From: Diphasiastrum complanatum | Taxonomy: Eukaryota > Streptophyta > Lycopodiopsida > Lycopodiales > Lycopodiaceae | Length of the DNA stretch: 64,000 nt | Assembly (NCBI GenBank): GCA_029204225.1 | Contig: CM055100.1 | Span: 45,283,685-45,347,684, forward strand | Reading direction: 5' to 3' | In this document: one piece after another, positions 1-12,048 of the stretch | How positions within the stretch are numbered: position 1 is the first letter of the stretch | Layout of the letters: each line of letters begins with the position of its first letter | The notes under the pieces: model-generated | What the model was told of the DNA's origin: nothing | Databases searched by the model: none | The model's input: the letters and a program-made list of their open reading frames with translations, nothing else | Translations under genes and position numbers: made by a program

Positions 1-3000
1 CTAAAAATGAATTTATAAGATGCAAATTTAGGCACTATAGCACATTTATGTATAAAATTTGAAAATTTTTACAATATAAAACAATAACTTTGGATAATGT
101 GGAATCATGAGGCTCCACAGTTGAATCAAGCATACCCCAAACAAGAATCTATCTAGTGTCCTCATTGTGTAGGTAAACACAAAAAATGAATGTCCACAGT
201 TGAGGCAGAGGTTAGAGCAGTCCGCTCAATACTGCCACATCTACAATATGTTGAAAATCTCGAAATCAACAAATCAATAAAGTTGAAATTTTGTGGAGAA
301 CTTATCATTGGAAACCATGCAAGAAGAAGATTTGACAAAGGTGTGTCCCTCCAAATGGTATTCAGCTTTTGCAATCTCCATGAAAGATAAAGGATCCATA
401 TCACTTTACAAAGTACACATAGTTACAACATGGAAACATGGTAGTATTACACTAACTTTAACAAAAGTAAATACTCATAAGGCCCATGAGTGCATGTATG
501 GCTTGAAGACATCACGTGGATAAGCTAGATATGTGGAAGTACTTTACATTTCTTAGCTAATAAAAGATATTAATTATAATGAATCATGGTACTTATTTGT
601 ATAAGTGAATCAAAGAAGTATGTTCATATAATGTCTACATTCATGCAATGTAAATTTAGCCTATGCATGCAAGGTGGCTATTCAAAATGACCATATTGAT
701 GTTTACCCAATTTAAATACCTATGATTGTTGAATATGGAATATGGACGTCAACTAAACCTTGCAATTAAAATCTGATATTTATTTGGTTGGTGAAGTGGG
801 TAATCAAACACTCCATGATTTTTGAGAGCTCCTAGATTGATGGGTGAGAGCTCATCCTCCATACCTTTAAGATTATAAAAAAGTAGAATCTTTAAGGTCA
901 TAAGAACATGCTGGTCCTTCCACATTGCATAAATTAGGCAAGTCCCTTACGTCACTAAATTCTCAAAAAACTATCTCAATATATGGACTAGATACCAATC
1001 AAACCACAAAGCAACAACTCTTTTTTTTTTTTGAATTGATAATAAAATAGGTGCATGCAGTTGTCATTAAGCAACCAATACTCTTCGTTCAACATTTATA
1101 CTCTATTTCAAATATAAGGCACATGCATGATTATTGTATGAGGTCACGTTGTAGATAAGTGCACAAGCATGCCTTTATAGGAAAAGAACATAAGAAGAAG
1201 ATTAAAGTATGATTGTAGTTTCTCCTACTTTTAAAAAGTTTTATCACTAAAGTTTGTTGTACACGACAATTATTGATGACCCAGGAACCAATAAAAAAAT
1301 AAAAACTTGTATTGATGCTCATGTAGTTGACTATGATGTTTCATAGTCTAAAATTGTGACTTTAACTTATTCACTCATAATGATGTGAATTCATCTAGTC
1401 CAACGAAATGGTTGGAAGTATTCGCTATCAAACTCTAAAAGGGCTCACTAGGCAAAAAAAAACACGAGATTGATTTTTTCTTTATGTAAGTGCATGTCTA
1501 ACTAGTATTTGACATTATTAGAATCATAATGGAGAAGGAAAAAAATTGGAGAGGAGTATTTTAATGAATTGTGGAGATCAAAGAACTTCTATGGTGACAT
1601 TGTCAATAGTAATTACTTGTTTTCTTGTACTCCTCCTCAACTACCTAAAGCTTGAAGAAACTTAAAAAACTTACACCTATTTCAGTCATAAACCAATTTG
1701 GAAAACTTTTTATCACAATGTCTTTGTCACCTTGAAATTGATTCATTTTCACGTTCTATGTTTTGTAGGTATATATGAATACTTAATTTCTCCAAAATAT
1801 ATGTGCCTACAAAATTGACTAGAGAAAAAAGACACATAAGTAACATGCTATAATTACATTCATGAAACCCTTTTTTACTAGCGACAAATTTTCATCTTGT
1901 TTTACTACACATTATGATTTTCTATTGTTCATATCACCAAAACTTCATGGTCCATCATCCAAGCAAAAGCTACTTTGCAATATGCACTTTCTTTGCACAT
2001 GCTTTTCCTTATGTTGACTACCGAGGGTTGGTTGCCATTTTTACCTAAATCTTCTATTTAAATTTAAGTTGAAAGCATCTTCTCATATTTATACCAAGGC
2101 CGCCAACTCTTAGCAACCAAGAACGGAAAACCTCAACCTGCATATCTTGGTCACATGGAGGGCAATTAGATTTTTCTTCACTAGACAAAGATTGAGGATG
2201 AAGGTGCCTCTTGGAGTAAAAGGAAAAGATAAAACATTGATCTTCAATATTTTGTAAAATTTCCACATAGAACATAGGAAGACAATTATATGATTCACAT
2301 ATAGAACATTGTGTATGGACCACACATGTTTGATTCACATTATAATCATCTTATGAGAAGATCTTGTTGCAATGTAAAACATAAAGTTGACACAACATTT
2401 TGTATACATGCTTTCAAAAATATTTTCTCAACTATGAATATGCGAATAATATCTTCCAAGTGACATTCTAAAATCTTGCACTCAAGGAAAGCAAATCTCA
2501 AAAAAATTCTAACATCAAGCCAAAAAAGGTAATACCTATAAAGATTTCCCAAATCATGTTGTTGATAAATATCACATTTATAGGTGAGAATATCAAGCTC
2601 TTATATGTTAAGCCTCACTCACATAGATGCCCATTGCTTAGCAAGTCTAGGACCCTTTGTTGATAGATCCCAATGTATTACCCGATTAATCCTTGGGGCT
2701 CAATAGGTGCAAGATTAGTAGCATAGAGCCTAGTTGGAATTATGCATCTTTGAACCCAATGTTGTCAATAGTGGGCTAAATCATAAAGCCCTAAATCATA
2801 TATAGTCAATATCATAATCATTGTAAATAAGGCTTAATTCATATTATTTTGTCAATATTTTTTAAACTTGGGCCTTGACACCGCATTAAATTGTCGTTGA
2901 CTATTTCCACCTCAATTCATATTTTGTTTTATGCTTCCTTTCATTTGTAGTTCTGTCTCATTAATCACAATAGCACATCAACAAACACACTAATTTGAAC

Positions 3001-4865
3001 TACATACAATAGGATTGAGTGCAAAAAGTAAGAAAATCATGTAATGTTGGGAAGCATGACAAATATTTGATAGACTTTCACTATCCAACACGCATTCAAA
3101 CTATTGTACCAAACACACATTCTAACTTTGATAATTTAAAAGAAGCACATTAAATCAACAAGTGGAACAAATTTGAACCAAGAAACATTGAATAAAAATT
3201 TACAATGCATGAACTAAGTTGCAATTTTTTTTAATGTATGACAAAAAGAACAATAATATACTACATAAATCAATATGTTGTACTCCTTTGTTTCCAGGAA
3301 AAGGCTCTATATCTTAACTTGAGCACTCTTTAGATTATTTGATGAGACACTCAAGCGCTCCAAATTTCCATGGAGGGTTTTCTTTGCTCGTTGTCCCCCT
3401 TGCATCATAAATGTAAACTAGCATATTCATCATGAATATGATATAGGCATTGAATATGCAACTAGAAATGGACTTTTAAAAAATGTGCCAAAGTCCCCAT
3501 CTTCCTCTAAATGTTGTGACATAGTGCTAAAAACAAAAAATATGTAAACAAATAGTTGCCACATATTCATGGAAATAGCATGATCCACAACCATTGTCTG
3601 TGAAATCTACGAATGACATTTCATTGTTTCCAACCTCCTTGTGGGTAGTCATTGGAATGTCAATGGACTTGCATAGTGATTATATAAAATTAATACATCA
3701 TAAAATGTCATATGCTCACCTACCTTACCATCCCAAAAATTAACATTTGAAATTGCCTAAATGACCTTCAAATGAACAAGCCCAATGGTTTGTAGAATCC
3801 TATTAGCATGGCATTACAAATTGAGAATTTTATTCATAGTCATGAATAAACTCCCAAAAATTGAAAGGACAACACAAGCAAATGTCTACTTAAAGGTAAT
3901 AAATAGAATATAAGACCACAAGAGAGAACATATTAGAGGCATGTTATGAGTATGAGTTATTTTTGCTACACAAACATAGCTTGCAACACGACATATGAAA
4001 AAGCTAAAATCTATAGTTTCATTTGCATCGAAAATCAACCAATGTAAAGAAGTAATCCCAAACTTCAAAATCTTGAAAGCCAACCATATTTAGTGAATGT
4101 ATCAACACATCTACCTCAACCATAGAAATGCGTGTCTTCTAGTAGTAATGTGCATGATTCAGAATGTGACTATGTGTTAGTTGATTTGTTGACCAAAAGA
4201 ATCGACCTTTAACAAGCCTCTCAATCACTTTTTTGATGGAAAAAAAACAAGTAATTGTAGAGTTAATGGTAGAAAATCAATGATACATTGCACTAGTAGT
4301 TGTCACATTCCACCCAAAATGGACTACATCACTATTTTTAATACAAAGCGTTAGATTTGGCTAGAGTAAAATCTTTTGTGATTTTATATTATTGACTTTA
4401 AATATACCCTAACAATGTAACTCTTTTTTTTATATAAGTACACAGTGCCCATGTATTTGTCGAGAAATGAGTAGAAACATCAACGTAAAACTTTGTACCA
4501 AATGAATATCTTCTAATGATTAGCTATTTATACTAATGAGAAATGTCGCTTATGCGTATTCAATTAGGGCAACTAATTAGGTTGTAGGTGGCAATTAAAG
4601 CTTAGCCACAATGCACTGTCATTCATCCAATTGGGACTTTTTGAAAATTTACTTGCTAACCAATTCGGGTAAGTCGTTATCTTTATAATAGACGAAAACA
4701 AAAATTGTCAGCCTTCTACATTTTTGATAGCTTGTTGTTGTTGAAGCCACATGTTGAGCGATATCGTGTATTTTTGCAAACTGTGTAGAAACACGAATAA
4801 AATTGCAGAGCTGGATAAATGAATGGATGGAGATTATGAGAGAATAATACAACAAATTGTTCTAT
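1..4865. other. AT-rich stretch, no gene recognised
   Basis: I see no convincing coding region, RNA gene or LTR pair here. Open frames are short (under about 100 codons), lack recognisable motifs, and occur on both strands as expected by chance in AT-rich DNA. There is a poly-T run near 1020-1032. The right edge is the breakpoint where copia integrase sequence stops. This may be old, decayed repeat DNA, but I cannot show that. Confidence 0.5.
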
Positions 4866-6489
4866 TAAATCTAGAATGATCATTGATAAAAGTCATGAAA
4901 TAAAGTGTAGAATCCAAAGAGAGTATGCTCATAGGGCAACACAAATCACTATGTATCGCTCTAGTGGCTTGTCTTCTGGAAAATCTTGATCTAGGTTGTT
5001 TTCCTGATAAGCACATCTCACACATGCAATTTGATGACTCGGCCATTGTCATTGAGGACTCCCTTGGAACTCTCATGCTTTGAGACTGATCCTCAAGATC
5101 TTCCTCCTTTTGATGCTCCTCCTCAATGCAAGCAAGATCACACTTTGCCAAGATCTCCTCTTGAGTGATCTCCTCCTTTGCCAAGCTCATTCTTTGAAAA
5201 GCAACACTAGCTTCCAAATTAAACAATCTTCCATGTTTAAATCCCTTTGCAATGCAAACATCATTCTTCAAGATGAAGCAAACACCGTGCTTAAAGTGGA
5301 CATCCAAACCACTTTCTAAGAGTAGACCAACACTAAGCATATTCTTGGTGATTGATGGTACATAAAGGACATTTTCTAGATCCATGCATTTTGAGGATTC
5401 TAGACACAAAGAGATGGTGCCAACACCATCTATCCTACACTCTTCATCATTTGCAGTAAAGAAAAACTTCTTAGCATCATTGAATGAGTGTAAGGTTGAG
5501 AAAAAGTCCTTTTCACAAGACATGTGGGAGCTAGCCCCACTGTCGATCCACCAATTGTCTCTTGAATTGCTATTGCTTGTTGGTGAGGATGTAGATGCCA
5601 TCAAGAATACATCTACTTCATCCTCCTCCTCCTCCTTTGCAAGGTTTCCTTGTTTGTCCTCCTCCACTTGTGCTCTTAGCCTCTTGTAGCATTCAGATGC
5701 ATAATGCCCCTTCTTTCCACAAAAGAAGCATTTTTGCTTTGACTTGTCCTTTGAGCTTGATGCATCATCCTCTTCTTTGGCCTCCTTTGGATGCTTCTTC
5801 TTTCCATTGATCTTCTTTTTGCCCTTGAATGAAAAATTGGCTTTCTCATCACCATCCTGCAAAGACAAGAAACTCATCCTAGATTTTGCATGGAGCATCC
5901 TACACTCTTCAGCCACTAATACACTGTGAAGTTTTTCTATAGTTGGCAAAGTGTCTTGGATGGCAAAACTTTGGACCAAATTTGCAAATTCATCTCCTAG
6001 ACCATTAAGAACAATGTGTACAAGCTCTCCATCATGAATCTTCTCTCCAATGGAAGCCAACTCCCTATTTAGAGACTTGATTCTGAGTACATAATTCTGT
6101 GCACTCTCCTCACTTCTCTTCATGCTTTGAAAAATATGATTTCTAAGCATGAGTACTCTTGAAGTGTTACTAGATTCATAGATTGATTTTAAAGACTCCC
6201 AAGCCTCTTTAGCACTAGTACATGCTGATACTTCTCTCAACAAATCATTGCTCACATTCATCTTCACACAATGAAGTGCAAGCCTAGATCTCTTCTTGTA
6301 TCTAGCTAACTCATGTGCACCTAGAGGTTCATCTTCATCTTCAATCAAGAACTCATGAAGGTCTTGGAGCACCAAGAGTGACTCCATCCTAACCTTCCAA
6401 ATAGCATAATTTGTAGAATTCAATCTCTCACTAGCTTCTAGAAGGTATGCTCCAGCAGATCCCATCTTACTAGTGACTTCTACAAACAA
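4834..6489 (-). pseudogene. Copia gag-protease ORF, truncated in integrase
   Basis: This is a 551-codon open frame. Residues about 15-200 are a copia-type Gag (UBN2-like) with the NYAIWKVRMESLL start signature. A CCHC zinc knuckle (CFFCGKKGHYASEC) lies at 254-267. The aspartic protease signature WWIDSGASSHM is at 313-323, and the GAG-pre-integrase region (VLYVPSITKNMLSVG) near 374-388. The two zinc-ligand cysteines of integrase (CEMC) follow at 490-493, but the expected HHCC histidine segment (LWH..LGH) is missing, which suggests a small internal deletion. Similarity ends at FINDHSRF (about 534-541); the last ten residues are flanking DNA. Met-9 is a likelier start than Met-1, because known copia Gags begin just before this sequence. 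It is a fragment with no catalytic polymerase. Confidence 0.88.
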
Positions 6490-6833
6490 GAAATAGATTT
6501 GATTGACTTGAAACTCACAAAGGTCTCACACTTGCAGTGTTTCACTCAAATTTGATTTCTAATCCAACAAATAGACTTATAATCACAGTTCTATCACTCC
6601 CTCACAAAGCTGGAATGAAGATAAGATGAAGTGAAAACTACTTTCAAACAAATCTTGCCAAGAAATGGATTTGATTGTCTCTAGGAAGTCACTAAGGTCT
6701 CTCTCTTGTAGTTTTTCACTCAAATTAGATTTCTAATCCAACAAATGGACTTATAATCTCAATTCTAGCACTCCCTTACAAAGTTGGAATGAAGATAAGA
6801 TGATGTGAAATCTACTTACAATCAAATCTTGCC
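6488..6833. repeat. Two-copy tandem repeat, 172-bp period
   Basis: Two imperfect direct copies, 6488-6659 and 6660-6833, lie in the leader between gag and the primer binding site of the outer copia element. Both begin AAGAAAT(A/G)GATTTGATTG and end with AAATCTTGCC, with scattered substitutions between them. The first copy overlaps the start of gag by two bases. Confidence 0.85.
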
Positions 6834-7256
6834 AATTTTGGCTATTTTTGGACCAAAAAATGACTTAATCTCTTTCACACTTTTTGATGTACTTTCAAGA
6901 CCTGTAAAAAAAGTTTAGAGGACCTGATTTCAGCCTAGATTAATTAGATCTCATGACCCTAAGTCAAATCTAATCAATGGCACTCAACCTTGGTAGCTTA
7001 TCCTAAGATTTCCACCAAAAATTACACCAAAAGCTCACAAATTGAATTTATTTGGATCAAATGAATACCATGCATTAATTGCAGGTTCAGAGGTGCCCAC
7101 ACATGTGGATAGTACGGATTTGGACCCCTACCATTTGGGATCAAATCTCCTCACCAAAATGAAGATTCTAGCTTGCCCTCTCAAAACTAGTTTTTAGCAC
7201 TAAAACTTGCTAAAAATGGATTTGCATTAGATCAATGGCTTATGCTCTTGTACTTG

Positions 7257-7268
7257 GCTCTGATACCA
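7257..7268 (-). promoter_or_regulatory. Primer binding site of outer copia element
   Basis: On the minus strand this reads TGGTATCAGAGC, the standard plant LTR-element primer site matching the 3' end of initiator methionine tRNA. It directly abuts the LTR end at 7269. It fixes the element's orientation and its LTR boundary. Confidence 0.92.
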
Positions 7269-8046
7269 TGTGAAAGTACTGTACTTTAGGACCATAAATG
7301 GATCTACAAAAGATCCACAAGAGTGATTGGATGCTTGCTTAACAATCTATCAAAAAAGTTGATCTAGATTGGCAATTTGACAAACAACAAGCATTAACAA
7401 TCAAAAGCATTGATAAACATTGAAATCCGAGCCCACACGTGTGTACTACAGGATTTAGTACGGCCTTAAACCTGAGAAACAAGTAAAAATTGATTTGGTT
7501 TCATTTGGATCACAAAAACTCAATTTACATAGTGAACTAGCTTGAGATTGCCAATGAGCTCCAAAAATTTTCTATCTTCTCACTATGGAGAGAGGGAATA
7601 CATAGCAAATTCGACTTCCTTCTTGAAGTTAGGTGGATTTCCAGCATGTAATAAGGAAGTTAAATCACTCTCCTTGACCTAAAATGAAACCCTAGCCTAG
7701 ATCCTAGAGTTATGCTTGGTAGGTAGCTAGTTGGTCAAATTTTCACCTTAAACTTAGGTGTAGGTCCTATAAAGTAGGGATGACCACCAAATAGACATGA
7801 CCAACTCTCTTGACTTGACCTAACCTACATTAGGATGAGTTTCCCATGTGGCATCATGGCCTCACATGTGCAGGACCCACTTGTGTACACAATTTACACT
7901 ATTTTACATGGTTTTTGATCAAGCTATATTTGCCAATTTTTGGCAATTCTTCACACTTCGAATTAGAAACGGTGAGATCTTCATGATCATAGTGACCGAA
8001 ACAAGCAAGTAAATCATGAGAGAATTTCTTAATCAAGTTTGTGTGT
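7269..8046 (-). repeat. 5' LTR of outer copia element, first part
   Basis: This part of the LTR runs from its TG/CA boundary at 7269 to the point where the inner element inserted. It contains CACACGTGTG at about 7435 and CACATGTG at about 7863, a palindrome family seen in the other copia LTRs here. The remaining 58 bp lie at 13309-13366. Confidence 0.85.
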
Positions 8047-8672
8047 TGTGAAGGATTTCAGATCATTCAAGATCCAATCCATGTCCCTGATCTTTGGTTA
8101 CAAAAAGGAGCAAACCAACAATCCTGCCAATGTAGAAAAATTAGCATCTATATACAAAATGAGATGCAAAATCTAAGAGATATTGATAAAAAATGAACCA
8201 AAACATAAAACATGTTTGTTGTCCATACAATTACAGTAGCCTACTGTATTTCACACGCATTCTACACACAAGATTGCAAGATAACACCAAGATAGTGCAC
8301 CAGTGAGTAGTAGAACCCAAAGAGAACCATGTATAATGATGAAATGAGAGATAGAAGAGAGAAGATGTGTCTCTCCATGAGTTACATCCTTTTATAGAGT
8401 TTCCAAACCTTATTTGGCCACTTGGCTTTCCCTCCAAAATGTAAACCCTACTATTTTTGGGTCTAGATTCAATGTACCCAAAGTTCAAATTTGAATCTCT
8501 CTCAAACTCGACTACCAACTTTCCCACACTTTAAAAAAGTGTTTATTGAATGTATTTTAAACTAGTATAACCTCAAAAAGTTTATCTCTAAGTCTACAAT
8601 GAGTTTTGGCCTCTTATTGACAATTTACCAAAATGTGACTAAACTAGACTAAACTAGTTGAATTCTCTCACA
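8047..8672 (-). repeat. 3' LTR of inner element
   Basis: This LTR is 626 bp, starting TGTGAAGGAT and ending TCTCACA in plus coordinates. Compared with the partner LTR it lacks a segment of roughly 27-30 bp around 8254, which includes a CACATGTGTG palindrome. The stop codon of the long unknown ORF lies just inside this LTR. Confidence 0.93.
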
Positions 8673-11076
8673 CTCCCTCTTCACCTAGTTTTGGCATAAT
8701 TTTGACAATAGAGCTTTGATCCAACTTTAGAATGACCTCCATCCTAAGTATAGATCTCCTTTCTAAGGTTCTAAAGTATTTTTCATAATTGATATAGAGA
8801 ATAGTGTCCAAATTGGATGCTTCATTATTTCTTACATCAATTTTACACATCAAGATATAACTAGAACATGAAAAACCAAATAGAATGTGAATGAAATGAT
8901 TTCTCCATGTTTCAAACTTTGAACTCTCTGGAACATTACAGCAACCAAACAATAAATGTGAGTGATGACCATTTGCTTGCTTGTCTCCTCCAACTTTGTC
9001 CTTTCTTGATATGTCTCCACCATAAAACTCCATGAATAAGCCTCCATCTCCATCTTGCCACAAGATATCATCAACACTCGATGACTTGGCCATGAATGAG
9101 TGACATAATGAACCTCTAATAGCTTCATTTTCATCAGCAAAACCAGCCAAGAATGCTAGTACACTTCCAACAATAAGATATTGCAAGACAATGTAGCTAG
9201 TTTGTCCATATCTTGACAATTTGCACACATCCACATGAAATAGCTCAAACATGAGATAGAACAAGTAAAGTAAACTTGAACAACACTTCCTTGCTGCTCC
9301 TTTGACCTTACTTGAGTCTTCAATATGCTGCAAAATTAGATCCATAACATCTTTGCCAATTACCTCTCCTTTGATGCTCTTGACTAGCTCCAAATTGCCA
9401 CCTTTCCTTTTGTGTTGTTGAAGCTCTTTGAGACCAACCTCTTGATCTTCCTCTTGACCATGAAAGTCATTGAACAAAATTTGTTTTCCAAATCCATTAC
9501 TTGATTTTCCAGTATGAAAACCACGAGAACCAATATCCACTTGCATAGCATCATCTACACAAGAAAATTTTCCAAAACATGTGAGTAAAGCAAAGTGAGT
9601 CGCTTCCACTTGCTTACCTTTCTCTTGATCATCAAAGATATCAAAGATATGAATATCTTCAGACCTGAACCTCTGGAAATACTCTTTCTCAAACATATGA
9701 TCTATATCCAACAAGATCTCATCAATGCTTGATCTCGATCTTCCATAAAGGTTAGTGAAAGCAATGTCACCAATGTCACCATCATAAATCAAAAGATAGA
9801 TTCCAAACTTTCCATCCAACATGAAGTAGAGTAGTTGAAGATGAGTATCAAACCTAATAAATCCAGTCTTCTTGAGTTCATAACAAACCTCAATAATCTC
9901 ACCAATGAGATTTCCCTTGCCTTGAAGAAATTGCCTCTCGATTTGCTCCATGTAGTCTTCTCCAACCAACCTTTTGCCATCTTGATCATGAGTGATCAAT
10001 TCACAATCATAGAATCCTTTGAGTTGATGAAGAGATGTGAGATCCATGCCTTGGATCTTCCCAAGAACCAATCTTCCATTGCTCTTTCCTTCATAAGACT
10101 CCCTCTTAATGATTGCATCATAAGAAGTAGAAACCTCAAAAACATTAGAAGCCATGAAAAAAATGATTAGTACCTTCAACATAAGGATGATTGAAGTACT
10201 CTCTTTTTTCAAACAAGAACTTCTACTCAATGTTTTAGATAATGAATCATATGATAATGATTCTTCCTCACTATCATTCACAATGACATCATTCAAAGTA
10301 CATTCTACTTTGAACTCTTCACATACTTCTCTTCTCCTTGACTTGTGACTATCTCCCTCACCAAGTCTCTTGATAGAACCATTTGATCTACTCTCTTTAT
10401 GAAGACATGTGACTCCACTTGCTGCAAAAATGACTTTATTGGACTCATCACAAAAGAATGTAGAAGAACCATCTCCTTCATGCATGCACCTAGCAACATC
10501 TTTTTCCATATGATCAAAGAAATCATTAGCAACAATCTTTTCCAAGGAAGAACCTTCACCTCCATTGATGAAGTTAGCTCTTTCCTTACCTTTTGCATGC
10601 TTGCACTTGCCATGAAGAACCATTGAAATACCATCATTATCCTCAAGACTAGCCAAGTTAGCACAAAGATGAACATCTCCAATAAGCATAATAGATCTTG
10701 ACCTAGATCTAGCATAAGGAAGCTTTTTAGATTTTGCATAAGATCCACCAATCTTATTGATGCTAAAAGGTAGCTTTGGAAAGTTGAGACCAATATCCTT
10801 TTCCATTCCATCCTTTTTGTTAGCCATAACAAAAGCATCAAACTTGAAAAATCTACCTTGTCTATTGCCCCTAGCAACCAAGATTTCTTCCTTTGTAATG
10901 AAACAAGCATCACAACCAAACTTTATCATGTATCCTTTCTCTATCATTTGACCAACACTTAGCAAATTCTTTGAAAGTGAAGGAATGTAAAGAACACCAT
11001 CAAGTCTTGCTTTCCTATTAGTAGATAGAGCACTCACCATCATTGGCCATGTGAATTGCTTTCTTGGCTCCATCAT
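8668..11076 (-). CDS. Unknown ORF of about 800 codons in a retroelement
   Basis: This is an 802-codon open frame. Residues about 25-86 are copia GAG-pre-integrase-like (LDGVLYIPSLSKNLLSVGQ and the following GRFFKFDA). The first 22 residues are out-of-frame overlap with protease. Residues 87-802 match nothing I recognise: there is no DDE integrase core, no YVDD reverse transcriptase and no RNase H motif. Visible traits are an RSRSRS patch near 123-128, acidic runs around 268-272 and 541-546, and hydrophobic stretches near 296-309, 600-613, 627-646 and 728-744 that could be membrane segments. The ORF runs without a stop through the polypurine tract to the 3' LTR, although gag-protease upstream carries two frameshifts. 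Its position recalls the env-like ORFs of some plant copia elements, but pol is missing and similarity is unproven. Function unknown. Confidence 0.6.
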   Translation of the reverse strand: MMEPRKQFTWPMMVSALSTNRKARLDGVLYIPSLSKNLLSVGQMIEKGYMIKFGCDACFITKEEILVARGNRQGRFFKFDAFVMANKKDGMEKDIGLNFPKLPFSINKIGGSYAKSKKLPYARSRSRSIMLIGDVHLCANLASLEDNDGISMVLHGKCKHAKGKERANFINGGEGSSLEKIVANDFFDHMEKDVARCMHEGDGSSTFFCDESNKVIFAASGVTCLHKESRSNGSIKRLGEGDSHKSRRREVCEEFKVECTLNDVIVNDSEEESLSYDSLSKTLSRSSCLKKESTSIILMLKVLIIFFMASNVFEVSTSYDAIIKRESYEGKSNGRLVLGKIQGMDLTSLHQLKGFYDCELITHDQDGKRLVGEDYMEQIERQFLQGKGNLIGEIIEVCYELKKTGFIRFDTHLQLLYFMLDGKFGIYLLIYDGDIGDIAFTNLYGRSRSSIDEILLDIDHMFEKEYFQRFRSEDIHIFDIFDDQEKGKQVEATHFALLTCFGKFSCVDDAMQVDIGSRGFHTGKSSNGFGKQILFNDFHGQEEDQEVGLKELQQHKRKGGNLELVKSIKGEVIGKDVMDLILQHIEDSSKVKGAARKCCSSLLYLFYLMFELFHVDVCKLSRYGQTSYIVLQYLIVGSVLAFLAGFADENEAIRGSLCHSFMAKSSSVDDILWQDGDGGLFMEFYGGDISRKDKVGGDKQANGHHSHLLFGCCNVPESSKFETWRNHFIHILFGFSCSSYILMCKIDVRNNEASNLDTILYINYEKYFRTLERRSILRMEVILKLDQSSIVKIMPKLGEEGV
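8673..8682 (-). promoter_or_regulatory. Polypurine tract of inner element
   Basis: The minus strand reads GAAGAGGGAG immediately before the 3' LTR, the expected position for second-strand priming. It also encodes the last residues of the long ORF. Confidence 0.85.
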
Positions 11077-11323
11077 AAGTGATCAAAGAAGTAAAGAACT
11101 CCTTGTGACTAGTCATGTGTGAACTAGCTCCACTATCAATCCACCATGAATCTTTGTCACCTTCACTTGATATTGGACTTGAAGAACACATCAAAAGAGA
11201 ATCACCACCACCTAGATCCTCATCATTGGTAGTAAAGTTGATTTGCTTGCTACCTTCATCTCTTTGCTTCTTCAAACATTCATTAGCAAAATGCCCTTTG
11301 ATTCCACAATAAAAGCATTTCAA
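11018..11323 (-). pseudogene. Copia zinc knuckle and protease segment
   Basis: A 101-codon frame carries the CCHC knuckle CFYCGIKGHFANEC at its start and the protease signature WWIDSGASSHM near residues 62-72. It ends by frameshift near 11030, where the reading passes to the frame of the long downstream ORF. Its start is also a frameshift from gag, so the three frames are remnants of one gag-protease reading frame. Confidence 0.82.
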
Positions 11324-12048
11324 CTTAGACTTATCTTTCTTTTTGCCAAAAGAGGAAGTCTCACTTGATCTTGCCCTTTAGACCACTTGCCTTTGCCTTT
11401 GCTCTTGAACTTGCCTTTGATGAACATAGCCTCATCTTCATAATGAGATGTCGATGTAGATCCACCTCCTCTTGATTGAAGCCTATACTCCTCATTCGCC
11501 AAGATCTCTTGCAAATCCACAATACTTGACAAAGCCTCTTGAATAGCAAAACTTTGAACAAGATTAGCATGATCAGCCAACAAGCCATGAAGTATAACTT
11601 GAACAAGTTCTACCTCCTTAATGCTTTTATCAATACATGCTAACTCATCATTAAATGTTTTAACCCTCAAAACAAAAGCATGAGTACTCTCTTCCTTCTT
11701 TTGAAAACTTTGAAAGATTTTCCTCCTAAGAGTAAGCACTCTTGATGTAGACTTGGATTCATAAGGCTTCTTCAAAGCTTCCCAAGCCTCCAAAGATGAT
11801 GGGCACTTACCAACTTCCTTGAGAAGTTCATTGATAACATTCATCTTAATCATGTGTAGAGCTTTCTTTGCTCTCTTGTCATACCTCACTTGATCTTGAG
11901 GTGCTTGAGGCCTCTCCTCCATAGCTGCAACAATCTCCATCAACTCATTCATCTCCAATAAGGACTCCATCCTCACCTTCCAAGTAGAATAGTTGATTGA
12001 GGTAAGCCTATCATTGCTCTCCAACATGAATCCACCACTTGTAGCCAT
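11320..12048 (-). pseudogene. Copia Gag N-terminal ORF
   Basis: This 242-codon frame starts at the natural Gag methionine (MATSGGFMLESNDRL), 591 bp inside the primer binding site. The copia Gag signature YSTWKVRMESLLEM and the EAWEAL..PYESKSTSRVL region are present. A single-base frameshift near 11365 diverts the C-terminus (LPLLAKRKISLS) from the zinc knuckle encoded in the next frame. Gag forms the cytoplasmic virus-like particle of the retrotransposon. Confidence 0.85.

Larger units (their letters stand above)
4866..8046 (-). mobile_element. Truncated Ty1/copia element (outer element of first nest)
   Basis: A minus-strand copia element reads from its 5' LTR (plus coordinates 7269-8046, continuing at 13309-13366) through a primer binding site at 7257-7268, a leader and gag-protease, and stops abruptly in the first part of integrase near 4866. 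The rest of integrase, reverse transcriptase, RNase H and the 3' LTR are absent, so it is dead. Its 5' LTR is interrupted by another LTR element inserted at 8047. The LTR termini match as inverted TGTGAAAG / CTTTCACA, at 7269 and 13366, which supports the reconstruction of an LTR of about 836 bp before the insertion. Confidence 0.85.

Noticed and set aside
190-523. Two overlapping short plus-strand frames as a possible gene or RNase H remnant
   Set aside because: STVEAEVRAV faintly recalls an RNase H motif, but nothing else follows in either frame, so this is not supported.
5384-5929. Plus-strand open frames over the copia gag region
   Set aside because: They are antisense to a clear gag-protease frame and carry no motif.
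10305-10919. 204-codon minus-strand frame inside the long ORF
   Set aside because: It overlaps in another phase, is Met/Leu-rich and has no motif; probably a shadow.
9835-10951. Several frames on both strands over the 802-codon ORF
   Set aside because: Overlapping frames are shadows of the long minus-strand frame, which is the only one continuous with protease and the LTR.
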